Of a stretch of 64,000 nt of DNA, positions 50,217 to 58,703 are shown one piece after another. Made by a program: the position numbers and the translations under genes. This DNA comes from Actinoplanes sichuanensis (GTDB lineage: Bacteria; Actinomycetota; Actinomycetes; Mycobacteriales; Micromonosporaceae), in assembly GCF_033097365.1 (NCBI RefSeq), contig NZ_AP028461.1, forward strand, positions 6,386,001 to 6,450,000. The letters are read 5' to 3'. Under the pieces are notes generated by a model. It did not search any database and was not told the DNA's origin. It saw only the letters and a program-made list of their open reading frames with translations. The number at the start of each line of letters is the position of its first letter. Within the stretch, counting starts at the first letter, position 1.

Positions 50217-50306
50217 GGAGCACCTCCTGGAAGAGTCGGGAGTTCGAGAAGGTCACCGCCCGGCCCGGGCGTGGGGAAGAGCCACCCGGGCCGGACAGTC
50301 ACCCGC

Positions 50307-51242
50307 TCAGCCCGCCGACTGGCCGGTCAGGTGCGCGAACAGGGCCTGCTGCTCCGGGCTGAACCCGGCCGGCCCGGCAGCCGGAGCTGCTGCGGGCGCG
50401 GGAGCCTGTGCCGGAACCGGCTGCGGGGCCGGGGGCTGCTGCTGCTGCTGGGCCGGAGGCGCCGGCGGAACGGGCTGCTGGTGCACGATCGGCTGACCGG
50501 AGGCCGTCGACATGACCGGAGCCGCCTGCTGCTGCGGGGCGTACACAGGTGCCGGGGCGGGCACCGGCGGCGTCGGGATAGGAAGACCCGGAGCCGGACC
50601 ATCAACCGTCGGCGCGGGCCGCCGGTACTCGACCCGGTACTGGAACGCCGGGCTCATGTTGGGGATGGGCCGGACGCTGACGAGCGTGATCCGCACCCAG
50701 GCCCCCGACTCCGGAGCACCGGCCGGAGCACCCGCCTCGGCCATGGCCCGGGCGAGCTCGTCACGGGACTGGCCCTTGACCCACCAGCCGGCCTGGCCGT
50801 CCGGGAACTCCTGCGACGGCTGCATGATCAGCGGAACGACCATGACCGCCTTGGGCCGGCCGTCGCGGTAGGTCTGCACCTGGCCGTTGCGGTCGGTCTG
50901 CGGGCGGATGTCGCCGTCGGTGATGGTCCGGGCGATGAAGCCCTCGTAGGCCTTGCCGATCTGCGGGTTGCCCTGGGCGTCCTTGAACTTCAGCGACGGG
51001 CCACCCGCCGAGCTCGGCTGCTGCCAGTAGTCGTCGAGGCCCACCGAGGGCAGCGGCTGCGCCGGAACGGGCTGCTGGTACTGCTGCGGGGCGTACTGCG
51101 GCTGACCGTAGCCATGCGGCGGGTAGGCCGGCTGGACAGGGAACTGCGGCTGCTGCGGGTAGGCGGGCTGGGCCGGGTAGCCCTGCTGCGGCTGCTGGGG
51201 GTACTGCGGCATCGCCGGCTGGCCGGGGTACTGAGGCTGCAT
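50307..51242 (-). CDS. Pro/Gln-rich protein with central folded domain
   Basis: A 311-residue protein. The first 70 residues are Pro/Gln/Tyr-rich (PQQPQQGYPAQPAYPQQPQF) and the last 110 are Pro/Ala/Gln-rich. The middle (KFKDAQGNPQIGKAYEGFIA, WVRITLVSVRPIPNM) looks like an OB-like beta fold. Its place between a Cas4/RecB-like nuclease and a helicase suggests a single-strand DNA-binding or recombination factor; this is inference. AAGGAG precedes the ATG. Confidence 0.5.
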   Translation of the reverse strand: MQPQYPGQPAMPQYPQQPQQGYPAQPAYPQQPQFPVQPAYPPHGYGQPQYAPQQYQQPVPAQPLPSVGLDDYWQQPSSAGGPSLKFKDAQGNPQIGKAYEGFIARTITDGDIRPQTDRNGQVQTYRDGRPKAVMVVPLIMQPSQEFPDGQAGWWVKGQSRDELARAMAEAGAPAGAPESGAWVRITLVSVRPIPNMSPAFQYRVEYRRPAPTVDGPAPGLPIPTPPVPAPAPVYAPQQQAAPVMSTASGQPIVHQQPVPPAPPAQQQQQPPAPQPVPAQAPAPAAAPAAGPAGFSPEQQALFAHLTGQSAG

Positions 51243-51257
51243 TTCTGATCTCCTTGT

Positions 51258-52058
51258 TCAGCTGTTCGGCCCGGGACATCCGGGTCCGTTGTCACGCTTG
51301 GATTGCGGGCGGTAGAAGGGGCAGAAGAAGCACTCGTCGTCATCGCTGGAAATGGGAATGTCGGTGAATGTCAGTTGGCCGGAGACGACTTCTTCCGCCA
51401 GTGCCTTACGGCGGTCGGTGAGCCTGAACACCTCCTCGATCAGTGGGTCGTCCTGAGGCCCCGTGGCGCGTTCCCAGACGTAGAGGCCGTCCAGGCTTGA
51501 CGCCGTGCGGGGGTAGGCGGCCAGCGCGACGCGCGTCACCGGCAGCCCGAGATTGCGGTAGCCCTTGCCGTAGAGCAGGAGCTGAATGACGTACTTGACC
51601 GGCGGCCCCTTCGGGCTGCGGACTTTCGCCATCGACGATTCGCCGAGGCATTTGTGGTCGACGACCGCCGTTTCAGCAGCGTCGTAGAGGTCCGCGGTCC
51701 CGGAATGGTCCGGGTGCGGAACGACCCGCTGCTCGGCCAGCCACCGGGGCGCCGGCAGCTTCAGGTTCTCGGCGGTGAACGCATCGGCCAGCCAGGCGTG
51801 CACCGCAGTGCCGACGACCGACGGCCACGGGTCCACGACGTGGTTGGTCACCGGGATGCCGGCCAGCTTGCCGACCACCTGCCGGTCACACGGCACGCCC
51901 AGCTCGCTCGGGCCAAGGTGCTTCTGTACGTTGCGCGCCGACCCGTTGGCCTGCGCGACCACCACCCGGCGCAGCTCGGACGCGTATCGGCTGGCCCACG
52001 GGCTGTTGCCCTCCAGCCGCGCCGGAGCCGCCCGCATGAACTCGTCGATCTTGCTCAT
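51258..52058 (-). CDS. Cas4/RecB-like PD-(D/E)XK exonuclease
   Basis: A 266-residue protein from the ATG at 52056-52058. ELGVPCDRQVVGKLAGIP, GTAVHAWLADAFTAENLKL, the core GTADLYDAAETAVVDHKCLG (the D...E/DxK pattern) and YVIQLLLYGKGYRNLGLPV are typical. Cysteines at ECFFCPFY and GCPG, with the early Cys, may bind an iron-sulfur cluster as in Cas4. It probably processes DNA ends in phage recombination. Confidence 0.78.
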   Translation of the reverse strand: MSKIDEFMRAAPARLEGNSPWASRYASELRRVVVAQANGSARNVQKHLGPSELGVPCDRQVVGKLAGIPVTNHVVDPWPSVVGTAVHAWLADAFTAENLKLPAPRWLAEQRVVPHPDHSGTADLYDAAETAVVDHKCLGESSMAKVRSPKGPPVKYVIQLLLYGKGYRNLGLPVTRVALAAYPRTASSLDGLYVWERATGPQDDPLIEEVFRLTDRRKALAEEVVSGQLTFTDIPISSDDDECFFCPFYRPQSKRDNGPGCPGPNS

Positions 52059-52315
52059 CAGAAGCACCCGCACGATCCGTTGGCGGTCGGCACCTGGAAG
52101 CACTCCGTGCAAGCCGGACGCGCCGCGGGTCGTGGTTCGGGGTGAATCTGGTGACATTCGTTGTCGGTGTGGATCCAGCCCCCGGCGCCGTCCGCGCGGC
52201 AGTTGTCCCCGGGCAGGATCACCTCGGCGCAACCTGAGCACTCGCTCTCGTACCGAGCGGTGAAGGTGGGTCCGAGCTGAGCCAGGACTTCGCTGATGCG
52301 CATCGGCCTGCTCAC
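52058..52315 (-). CDS. Small Cys-rich zinc-finger-like protein
   Basis: An 85-residue protein from the GTG at 52313-52315 (overlap GTGA; the ATG at 52303 is an alternative). CSGCAEVILPGDNCRAD, TDNECHQIH and CTECFQV plus CGCF give about nine Cys and His residues, so one or two zinc sites are likely. Function unknown. Confidence 0.6.
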   Translation of the reverse strand: MSRPMRISEVLAQLGPTFTARYESECSGCAEVILPGDNCRADGAGGWIHTDNECHQIHPEPRPAARPACTECFQVPTANGSCGCF

Positions 52316-52647
52316 GACGATCGCCCCCGAAGATCCCAGCGGCCGCCCTTGCGGGCGTAGGTCACGTACACCGCGGGCTGCTCCTCCTTGAGGCGTTTGG
52401 TGTCCAACGACCAGCTCTCGACGTACGACAGCCGCAGCGGCATGGCGAGCGCCGGGTGATCGACGTCGACCCGCACCGCGGCCGGGTTCGCCGAGGTCAG
52501 TTCCGCCTTGATCGCGTCTGTCACGGACTTCAGCCGACCGGTCAGCTCGTCGACGCGCGGCTTCAACTCCGCGTAGGTGGCGAGCAGGTCGTCCAGGCGG
52601 CTGCCCGGTTCGACGGCTGCGCGCTGGGCAGGGACGTTGTTGCTCAT
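52312..52647 (-). CDS. Hypothetical protein
   Basis: A 111-residue protein (MSNNVPAQRAAVEPGSRLDD) with a helical start (ELKPRVDELTGRLKSVTDAI) and a beta end (LRLSYVESWSLDTKRLKEEQ). This resembles small accessory proteins beside phage recombination nucleases. Coupled to both neighbours. Confidence 0.6.
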   Translation of the reverse strand: MSNNVPAQRAAVEPGSRLDDLLATYAELKPRVDELTGRLKSVTDAIKAELTSANPAAVRVDVDHPALAMPLRLSYVESWSLDTKRLKEEQPAVYVTYARKGGRWDLRGRSS

Positions 52648-52916
52648 TCGACGACCACCAGACCGGCCGGGTGCCGGATCTCCGAGGCCTCGCCGTGGGC
52701 GTCGAGCGCCAGCTCCAGCCCGTACGCCCGGACCGTCTGCACCGGCACCAGGGGCCGGCCGCCGACCTCGACGACCGTGCACTTCGGCGCGACCAGCAGG
52801 CCGGAGCCCTCCAGATCGGAGAAGATCTCGTCAGCTGCGGCGTCACGCCGGTCCTGCGACCAGTTCTTCGGCAGGTGCCGCGCGATGACCTCGCGGTACT
52901 CCTCGGTGCTGCTCAT
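52644..52916 (-). CDS. Hypothetical protein
   Basis: A 90-residue protein (MSSTEEYREVIARHLPKNWS) with a helical start and a beta-rich end (VGGRPLVPVQTVRAYGLELA). Overlaps neighbours by ATGA. Family not recognised. Confidence 0.55.
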   Translation of the reverse strand: MSSTEEYREVIARHLPKNWSQDRRDAAADEIFSDLEGSGLLVAPKCTVVEVGGRPLVPVQTVRAYGLELALDAHGEASEIRHPAGLVVVE

Positions 52917-53614
52917 GCCGGCACCCCCGCCCGGGAACGGTGCACGTCAGCGATTCGGCGCCGCAGCCGGCCACCCGGTCCGAACAGGGCAGGCAGTCCG
53001 AGTCGGGCCCGGGTGTTCTTGACCTTCTTCTGGTCGCACCCGAGCGTCAGTGCGATCGCCTGGTCGGATCGGCCCTCGTGGTACAGCCGCTGCACCTGCT
53101 GGTCGAAGCCCTCGACACCCTCGCCGGCCAGCGCCCGCAGCGTCGCCTGACGGACCCGGAACTTGCGCTCCATCGCCGTCCAGCTCATCCCGCCCCCGAC
53201 GGCCGCCCGGACCACTAGGGCCCGCCGATCGTCGGTGAGCGCCTTGAACGCGGCGGGCCCGGAGTTCAGCACCCGCTCGACGAGCACCTCGTCGGTCTCC
53301 GGCGTCACCTCGCCGCGTTCGGCCAGCCCGAACCGCTTGCGGGCCTGGCGCCGCTCGGCGTTGTTGGCCATGTCGACGCCGCCCCAGATGCCGTAGCGGT
53401 CCCCGTTGCTCTCGGCCCGGGTGAAGCAGGCCTGGGCGAACCGGCAGCGCTCGCGGCAGGTTCGCCGGGCGCGGGCCTTGTCGAGCTTCGCCTGGAACGC
53501 TAGCCCGGCCTCGACGACCTCGGGCAGTCGTGGACTGGCGAAGAAGATGTCGGGGTCGACCCGGCCGGGAGCGCACCCCCTGGCCGGATCTTCCATGAAC
53601 GAGACGCGGGTCAT
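52913..53614 (-). CDS. WhiB-family regulator with C-terminal HTH extension
   Basis: A 233-residue protein from the ATG at 53612-53614. Residues 1-80 carry the WhiB iron-sulfur domain: an early Cys (GCAPGR), CRERCRFAQACF with three, then GDRYGIWGGVDM, the GIWGG turn. The remaining 150 residues are helical with a late HTH-like block (GRSDQAIALTLGCDQKKVKN). Free-standing WhiB proteins usually end soon after GIWGG. Phage WhiB proteins can block host WhiB action; here the extension may add DNA binding. Confidence 0.85.
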   Translation of the reverse strand: MTRVSFMEDPARGCAPGRVDPDIFFASPRLPEVVEAGLAFQAKLDKARARRTCRERCRFAQACFTRAESNGDRYGIWGGVDMANNAERRQARKRFGLAERGEVTPETDEVLVERVLNSGPAAFKALTDDRRALVVRAAVGGGMSWTAMERKFRVRQATLRALAGEGVEGFDQQVQRLYHEGRSDQAIALTLGCDQKKVKNTRARLGLPALFGPGGRLRRRIADVHRSRAGVPA

Positions 53615-54162
53615 CGACGGCTCCCTTCGAGCGCAGTGGTGGGGTGTGTGGCCGCCGAGGCCCATCCGTGCTGCCGGGCGCGCCGCAGCCGGTGCCGGAT
53701 CAGCTCCGGGCGGGTGCCGAGCTTGTCGGCGATCTGCCGGCGGGTCAGGCCCTGGGCTTCCAGAAGGCGGTAGTTCACCAGCCAGGCGGCCAGTCGTTGC
53801 GGACCGGACCCAGGTGTGCTGGCCGGCAGGGCGGCCGGGTCGTCGATCGTTTCGGTGGTCCACTCCATCGGCGGGGCCCATCCCTGCTCCGCCGCCCACA
53901 CCCGGGTGGCCTCCGCGGCCGGGCTACGGCGCCATCCGCTGGTGGCGAGCCGGTCGTAGAGCCGGGCGATCAGGTACGCCACGCGTGTCGGTACCGGCTC
54001 GGCCCGGACGAGCGTCTCGAACTCCGCGACGGTCCGGCCGGTGATGTGCGCCTGCTCCGCCAGCGACCAGCCGAGACGGCACAGCGCCTGGATCCGCCGC
54101 GCGGTCCCGAACCCGTCGACGTACGCGCTGTAGGTGTTCGGCCGGGTGAGGGTGCTCGTCAT
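53611..54162 (-). CDS. HTH protein
   Basis: A 183-residue protein (MTSTLTRPNTYSAYVDGFGT). Two HTH-like regions are visible: ALCRLGWSLAEQAHITGRTV and LTRRQIADKLGTRPELIRHR. ATGA overlap with the WhiB gene suggests a shared role. Family not recognised. Confidence 0.65.
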   Translation of the reverse strand: MTSTLTRPNTYSAYVDGFGTARRIQALCRLGWSLAEQAHITGRTVAEFETLVRAEPVPTRVAYLIARLYDRLATSGWRRSPAAEATRVWAAEQGWAPPMEWTTETIDDPAALPASTPGSGPQRLAAWLVNYRLLEAQGLTRRQIADKLGTRPELIRHRLRRARQHGWASAATHPTTALEGSRR

Positions 54163-54992
54163 TTCGCGCCGCCCTTGGCCAGCAGGCCGAGCACGTTGCG
54201 ACGCCAGCGCAGGGCGTAGCGGATGCAGTTCGCACAGTTCTTGTGCCGCACCGCCGGGTCCTCGACGCACTCGGGCAGCGGCGCGGCGTAGCGGGCGTCG
54301 TACGACCAGGCCATCGAGTCGGCGGTGTTGAGCAGGTGGCCGTACTTCTCCAGGCCGCGCAGCTTCACCCCGAATCCGTGAACCGGTAGGCCTTCGTCAA
54401 GGGCGAGCAGCGTGGTGACGATGTCACCGATCTCGTCTTCGGCCTGGCGCCGGCAGACGGACCCGAGCCCGACGACCGGGTAGTTGCCCAGGCTGATTCC
54501 CGCGGCGTCGTAGCGGTCCCAGCAGCGCAGGTAGTCGTCGCGCTCATAGCCCTGGAGCACCGGCATGAAGGGATTGGTGAAGTCGTCGCCCCACAGCTCG
54601 CTGAGCTGGATGAAGTTGTCGACGGTGCGCCGCTGGTGCTCTTCGACGCTCAGCTTGGTCCCGGCGAACGTGACCGGCCCGGCCTTCCCGCCGGAGATGA
54701 CAATGGGCTCGCACATCCAGTCCTGCGGCGCCGCCCACTCGAGCCGGCCGATCTCGGCGTCGTACCGGCGCACCGCGGCCACGTACTGCTGCGGGGTGGT
54801 GCGCCACTCGCCGTACATCTGCAACTCGGTGAAGCCGCCGGAGTCCAGCGCCCAGTTGACCCGGGCAGACGGCAGGGAACGCCGTTCGTTGAGGCGCCGG
54901 TGAGAGACGAACAGGCAGGCGTCCGTGGGCATCTGGGCCGCGCCGAGCCAGCTGGTCTCGTGAGTGCCGAGGTAGAACGTCTCGACGGTCAC
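54159..54992 (-). CDS. DpdA-family 7-deazapurine DNA-modification protein
   Basis: A 277-residue protein from the GTG at 54990-54992. ALDSGGFTELQMYGEW is the TGT/DpdA active-site signature. It is followed by WAAPQDWMCEP, PVLQGYERDDYLRCWDRYD, VVGLGSVCRR, LPVHGFGVK and a C-terminal CVEDPAV...KNCANC zinc-like pattern. DpdA enzymes exchange guanine for a 7-deazaguanine base in DNA, which protects phages from restriction. No queuosine-pathway genes are seen in the element, so the precursor would come from the host. Confidence 0.82.
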   Translation of the reverse strand: MTVETFYLGTHETSWLGAAQMPTDACLFVSHRRLNERRSLPSARVNWALDSGGFTELQMYGEWRTTPQQYVAAVRRYDAEIGRLEWAAPQDWMCEPIVISGGKAGPVTFAGTKLSVEEHQRRTVDNFIQLSELWGDDFTNPFMPVLQGYERDDYLRCWDRYDAAGISLGNYPVVGLGSVCRRQAEDEIGDIVTTLLALDEGLPVHGFGVKLRGLEKYGHLLNTADSMAWSYDARYAAPLPECVEDPAVRHKNCANCIRYALRWRRNVLGLLAKGGAK

Positions 54993-55381
54993 CGCCTGAC
55001 CCCCAGCAGGTTCGCGATCTGCCCCAGGGGCTCGGCGGCGCCGTCCGGGAACGCGCCCGGGTCGACGACCCATCGCTGGGCGATCTCACGGACCCCGGCG
55101 GTCTGCTTCGCCCCCGCGGCGTGCGCCCGGCTGATCAGGCCGACGACGACCTGCACGGTGGTGGCCTCGTAGGTGGCCAGCCAGGCGAGGATCCGCGCGT
55201 CGAAGCGGCCCAGCTCGACCCCGGCGTCGGTGCACGCCTCGCGCAGGTGGCTGAGCTGGAGGGCGGCGACCACCCCGCCGGGCTTGTTGGACAGCGGCAC
55301 CGCCCGGACTTCGGTGGCCAGCGGCTCGGCAGCGGCCTGGGTCTCGGTGTCGTAAGGACCGAAGACGGTCATCGCGCTCAC
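54989..55381 (-). CDS. Protein of a duplicated family, copy A
   Basis: A 130-residue protein from the GTG at 55379-55381 or the ATG at 55372. Its last 75 residues (LISRAHAAGAKQ, RWVVDPGAFPDGAA, PLGQIANLLGV) match the end of the protein at 58696-59277. Function unknown. It overlaps both neighbours. Confidence 0.6.
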   Translation of the reverse strand: MSAMTVFGPYDTETQAAAEPLATEVRAVPLSNKPGGVVAALQLSHLREACTDAGVELGRFDARILAWLATYEATTVQVVVGLISRAHAAGAKQTAGVREIAQRWVVDPGAFPDGAAEPLGQIANLLGVRR

Positions 55382-55956
55382 CGCTTCCAGGCCCGGTCGT
55401 GGGCGGCGTGCGTCTTCTTCAGCACGTCCCGGATCGCGGCGACCAGCTTGGGCAGGTCCGGCACCGTGGCGCCGGCATCGATCTGGCGGATGAACTCGTC
55501 GAAGGCGACGATGCCACCGAGAAGGGCCAGCCGGCCTTTCTCCGAGCGGTCGCCCGACTGGTCAACCAGGGTCAGCTGCTCCTCCAACCCCTGGATCGTC
55601 TTGCCGTGGTGCTCGCAGTCCAGAGCGTTGCGGGATGCCTCGCGGACCTTGCGGTCGGCGTCGACCTTGATGTGCACGTTCTGGTCGTTGAGGAACTGGA
55701 TTTCCTTGAGCACGGCGTGGACCGCCACGTCGATGACCTCGGCCAGGTCAGGGTGGTCGGCCTTCACCCGCTCCAGCGCGTACAGCTCGCTGCGGACCCG
55801 GTAGGTGGTAGCCCGCAGCGAGGTGCCGTTGCCGTCGAAGCGGTTCCGGTCACGCGGGTCGAGGTGAGCACCACCGACGTGGTCGGCAGGTCCGTCCGCC
55901 GTGCAGGCGGTGCGCTGGCAGACCTTGTCTCGCCCGTAGGTCTCTGCGGCGGTCAC
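55378..55956 (-). CDS. Hypothetical protein
   Basis: A 192-residue protein from a GTG (VTAAETYGRDKVCQRTACTA). A Cys/His-containing start is followed by long helices (VAVHAVLKEIQFLNDQNVHI, IQGLEEQLTLVDQSGDRSEK). Family unknown. Confidence 0.55.
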   Translation of the reverse strand: MTAAETYGRDKVCQRTACTADGPADHVGGAHLDPRDRNRFDGNGTSLRATTYRVRSELYALERVKADHPDLAEVIDVAVHAVLKEIQFLNDQNVHIKVDADRKVREASRNALDCEHHGKTIQGLEEQLTLVDQSGDRSEKGRLALLGGIVAFDEFIRQIDAGATVPDLPKLVAAIRDVLKKTHAAHDRAWKR

Positions 55957-56648
55957 AGCACACCTCCGGCAGGAGCGGCGTCCTCGACGGTCTTCATGCG
56001 GGACGGCACCTGAGGGGCGACACTGGCGTCCTGCTCGCCGAGACTGCAGAGGACGCGGTCGACGAGCACCCAGCGGAGGTCGAACAGCGCGGGAAAGTCG
56101 GCGGCGTACGTCTGGAGCTCGCCGATCTGAGCCTCGTAGCGATCAGCCAGCTCTTCGGGGCGCATTCCCTGCTTGCGGATGGTCACGGCGCCGTTGAGGA
56201 TGTGCGTGATCTTCGGCAGGAGCTTGTCGAGCGCCTTCACGAAGCGCGCTTCAGGCGTCAGTCGGGTCTCGTAGCTGCTGATGAGGGTGGCGACCCAGGG
56301 CAAGGTGCCGCGGAACTCCCTGTGGATCCGTACGAGGGCGGCCTGCTCGCGTGCGGCCTTCTCTGCCTTGGCGTCGGAGGACTGCATTCGAAGCGTGGGG
56401 GTATCGCCGGCGTAGACCTCGACGAAGTCGTGTACGAGGGCGTACTGGGCGATGAGCCCGACGTTCAGGTCCGGGAAGTATCGGTCGGCCAAGGCGCAGG
56501 CGATGAGGCCGAGCATCACGGTGTGGTCGGTGTCCGACTCGGGAGTCAGGCCGTCCTGGTGGTAGGTGATCCGATTGACGCGGCCGAAGTCGAGGGCGAG
56601 CCCTCCGAGGCTGATCATCGCGTCCGCGGTCTGGTGAGAGCTAATCAT
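55953..56648 (-). CDS. HD-domain phosphohydrolase, YfbR-like
   Basis: A 231-residue protein from the ATG at 56646-56648. ESDTDHTVMLGLIACALAD and LVHDFVEVYAGDTPT give the H...HD...D pattern and the GDTPT-like loop of YfbR-type 5'-deoxynucleotidases. It may remove dNMPs or clear host nucleotides; the exact substrate is inferred. The frame is open upstream to 56693. Confidence 0.7.
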   Translation of the reverse strand: MISSHQTADAMISLGGLALDFGRVNRITYHQDGLTPESDTDHTVMLGLIACALADRYFPDLNVGLIAQYALVHDFVEVYAGDTPTLRMQSSDAKAEKAAREQAALVRIHREFRGTLPWVATLISSYETRLTPEARFVKALDKLLPKITHILNGAVTIRKQGMRPEELADRYEAQIGELQTYAADFPALFDLRWVLVDRVLCSLGEQDASVAPQVPSRMKTVEDAAPAGGVL

Positions 56649-56655
56649 CAGCACT

Positions 56656-56868
56656 TCACCGCCCCTGGTTGATCGCGGTCTTGGCCGCCGCAATGGACTT
56701 CTGCATCGCGGTACGCCGGCGGGCCTGGTCCGCGGTCAGCGAGGAGTCGACGGGACGCCAGTCGGAGCGCAGCCAGTCGGCGGCGTTGCCCAAGGCTCGA
56801 TATGCCTTGTCCAGCTCGGCCTGAGCGTTGGCGAGCATCTCGTCGGGTGTGGGAAGGGAATTCGTCAT
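56656..56868 (-). CDS. Small helical protein
   Basis: A 70-residue protein (MTNSLPTPDEMLANAQAELD). Helical throughout (ALGNAADWLRSDWRPVDSSL). Function unknown. Confidence 0.5.
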   Translation of the reverse strand: MTNSLPTPDEMLANAQAELDKAYRALGNAADWLRSDWRPVDSSLTADQARRRTAMQKSIAAAKTAINQGR

Positions 56869-56879
56869 GGCAGGTGTCC

Positions 56880-57269
56880 TCACTGCTCAGGGGAGTCGTA
56901 GGTCCACCGCTCGCGCATCTCGGCGACCCACGCGGAGGCGTCGTCATCGAGGGAGCCGGTGGGGATGTCCGGAAGGGCGTCGGGCGGGTAGGCGAGGTTG
57001 ACGTGGGAGAAGTCCCGCAGGTCGGCCAGTAGCCGGGTGGCGAACCGGGCCCGCCCCTCCGCGTCCTCGGCGGCGGCCAGGGCATCGGCCTCGTGCCGGC
57101 GGGCATCGGCCAGCGCCGCGGCGAAGTTGTCCCGTTCGGCCCGGGCCTCGTCGCGCTGCGTCTTCAGCTCGCACAGTCGTTCCTGCATGGAGGCCAGGGC
57201 GGCGACCAGGCCCAGCCCGATCACGACGGCGGACACCGCTCCGGCGAAGACGATCGTGGTGCCGGTCAT
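56880..57269 (-). CDS. Membrane-anchored coiled-coil protein, duplicated family copy A
   Basis: A 129-residue protein (MTGTTIVFAGAVSAVVIGLG). One membrane segment, a coiled coil (MQERLCELKTQRDEARAERD) and an end with HVNLAYPPDALPDIPTGSLD and WVAEMRERWTYD. It is a paralog of 59465-59890 (shared HVNLAYPP, ALPDIPT, WVAEMRERW). Function unknown. Confidence 0.6.
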   Translation of the reverse strand: MTGTTIVFAGAVSAVVIGLGLVAALASMQERLCELKTQRDEARAERDNFAAALADARRHEADALAAAEDAEGRARFATRLLADLRDFSHVNLAYPPDALPDIPTGSLDDDASAWVAEMRERWTYDSPEQ

Positions 57270-57451
57270 CGCGCACCCGCCTCGCCCATCTGGGCCAGGT
57301 AGGCCAGCGCGCTGGCGAACTCCACCGAGGCCGCCAGCAGCAGCAGCGAGGCCAGGCCGTCCCGCTTGCGTTCGTTGGCGATGGCGGCGCCGATGACCAG
57401 ACCGGCCAGCGTGACCATCACGACGACGGCGCCGATCAGGAAGACGGTCAC
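57266..57451 (-). CDS. Two-span small membrane protein, duplicated family copy A
   Basis: A 61-residue protein (MTVFLIGAVVVMVTLAGLVI) ending AYLAQMGEAGAR. Paralog of 59887-60072. ATGA overlap with the next gene. Function unknown. Confidence 0.55.
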   Translation of the reverse strand: MTVFLIGAVVVMVTLAGLVIGAAIANERKRDGLASLLLLAASVEFASALAYLAQMGEAGAR

Positions 57452-57651
57452 AGCGACCCGCCTTCGCCGCCGCCCGACGGATTCGAACCGGTACTCCGCA
57501 GCGCCTGCTTGAGCAGCGTGCCGATGCCGGGCGGCGGCGGGCCGTCGATCTCCCGGGCGATGTTGCGGAACATGTCCCGCTCGGCCTCGTCGGCGGCGCG
57601 CTGTGCCCGGACGTTGTCGATGTGCATCGGGTGATCACGAGGGTCAGCCAC
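57448..57651 (-). CDS. Small charged protein
   Basis: A 67-residue protein (MADPRDHPMHIDNVRAQRAA) with a helical charged part and Gly/Ser-rich end. Overlaps its neighbours. Function unknown. Confidence 0.5.
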   Translation of the reverse strand: MADPRDHPMHIDNVRAQRAADEAERDMFRNIAREIDGPPPPGIGTLLKQALRSTGSNPSGGGEGGSL

Positions 57652-57973
57652 GGTCCGCCTCCCCGGTGGGATACGGCGCGTAAGCCGGGGGTCCCTGACG
57701 GCACGCCTTGTTCTGCGCGTACTCCGGACAGTCCGGGCTGCTCTGGCAGCTGATTCCGGCGTTGATGCAGGAGAGGACCGGCAGCATCTCCGGTGCGAAC
57801 TCGGTGAGCCATTCAGTCAGGGCCTGCTCGTCTTCGCGGAGCTTGGCGATCTGGTCCGGGATCCGGTCGAGTTGCCTGCGGATGATTCCGGCCAGGAAGG
57901 CCCGGTCCTCCGGTGACAACGCGAGGATGCGTGCCCGGCGCTGCTCTGTGGTTTCGTCAGCCACGCTATTCAC
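57644..57973 (-). CDS. Hypothetical protein
   Basis: A 109-residue protein from the GTG at 57971-57973 (a GTG at 57964 is possible). A helical part (RAFLAGIIRRQLDRIPDQIA) is followed by a Cys-containing end (CINAGISCQSSPDCPEYAQN). Possible zinc binding. Function unknown. Confidence 0.55.
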   Translation of the reverse strand: MNSVADETTEQRRARILALSPEDRAFLAGIIRRQLDRIPDQIAKLREDEQALTEWLTEFAPEMLPVLSCINAGISCQSSPDCPEYAQNKACRQGPPAYAPYPTGEADRG

Positions 57974-58307
57974 CGCCCTCAGATGAAGACGGACGGCAAT
58001 TCGTCAGCCGCAGCTCGCGCAGCCACGCGGGCTCGAAGTACCGAGCGGTGCGGATGGTCGCGCCCAGGAACGCTCCCGGGCCGGGCTTGCTGGGCATCCC
58101 GAGCAGCCATCCGTACTCGCCGGTGAAATCGGGGTTGCACCGGTAGAGCCGAGGTGTCGGCGGCATGATGCTGCTGTCGATCTCGTGGTTGATGCAGTGG
58201 GCCCACGCCAGGGCGGTGAAGACGTCGGGGTCGCCGTCGTACCGGATCAGACCGATCTCGTCATCACCGTCGAGCAGCTGGTGCACGCGGAACGGAGATT
58301 TACGCAC
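57966..58307 (-). CDS. Hypothetical protein
   Basis: A 113-residue protein (MRKSPFRVHQLLDGDDEIGL). IRYDGDPDVFTALAWAHCIN and EYGWLLGMPSKPGPG suggest an alpha/beta fold. Family unknown. Confidence 0.5.
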   Translation of the reverse strand: MRKSPFRVHQLLDGDDEIGLIRYDGDPDVFTALAWAHCINHEIDSSIMPPTPRLYRCNPDFTGEYGWLLGMPSKPGPGAFLGATIRTARYFEPAWLRELRLTNCRPSSSEGGE

Positions 58308-58313
58308 GGGTAT

Positions 58314-58703
58314 TCACACCTCCCAGTTCGTGACGGGGAAGGTGTCCACGTCGTCAACGGTCGGAGAGCAGTCCATCCACCAGGGGAACTGCGACATCTG
58401 GGCGCACTCGCTGCAGTTCGTCTCGTGGTCCTTGCGGCCGGCGTATTCGCACTGCTTTCGGAGCACGGCCTGCCCGGTCCGGATGCGGTCGAGCGCCTTG
58501 GCCCAGTCGCCGCCGAAGCTGGAGAAGTCGTCCAGGTCGGTGAATCCGAGGCTCTTGGCGTAGGCGTTAAAGGCGGCCAGTGCCCGCTTCGGCTCGTGGT
58601 GGCCGAGGGCAACCATCCCGCCGTCTTCGCCGAGCGTGCTGACCTTGATGCCGAAGAACTCCTCGAAGCCCTCCAGATCCGGTAGCAGTTGTGAGTTAGC
58701 CAC
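58314..58703 (-). CDS. Hypothetical Cys-containing protein
   Basis: A 129-residue protein (MANSQLLPDLEGFEEFFGIK). The end contains CEYAGRKDHETNCSECAQMS and MDCSPTVDD. It overlaps the next gene by 8 bp. Family unknown. Confidence 0.5.
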   Translation of the reverse strand: MANSQLLPDLEGFEEFFGIKVSTLGEDGGMVALGHHEPKRALAAFNAYAKSLGFTDLDDFSSFGGDWAKALDRIRTGQAVLRKQCEYAGRKDHETNCSECAQMSQFPWWMDCSPTVDDVDTFPVTNWEV

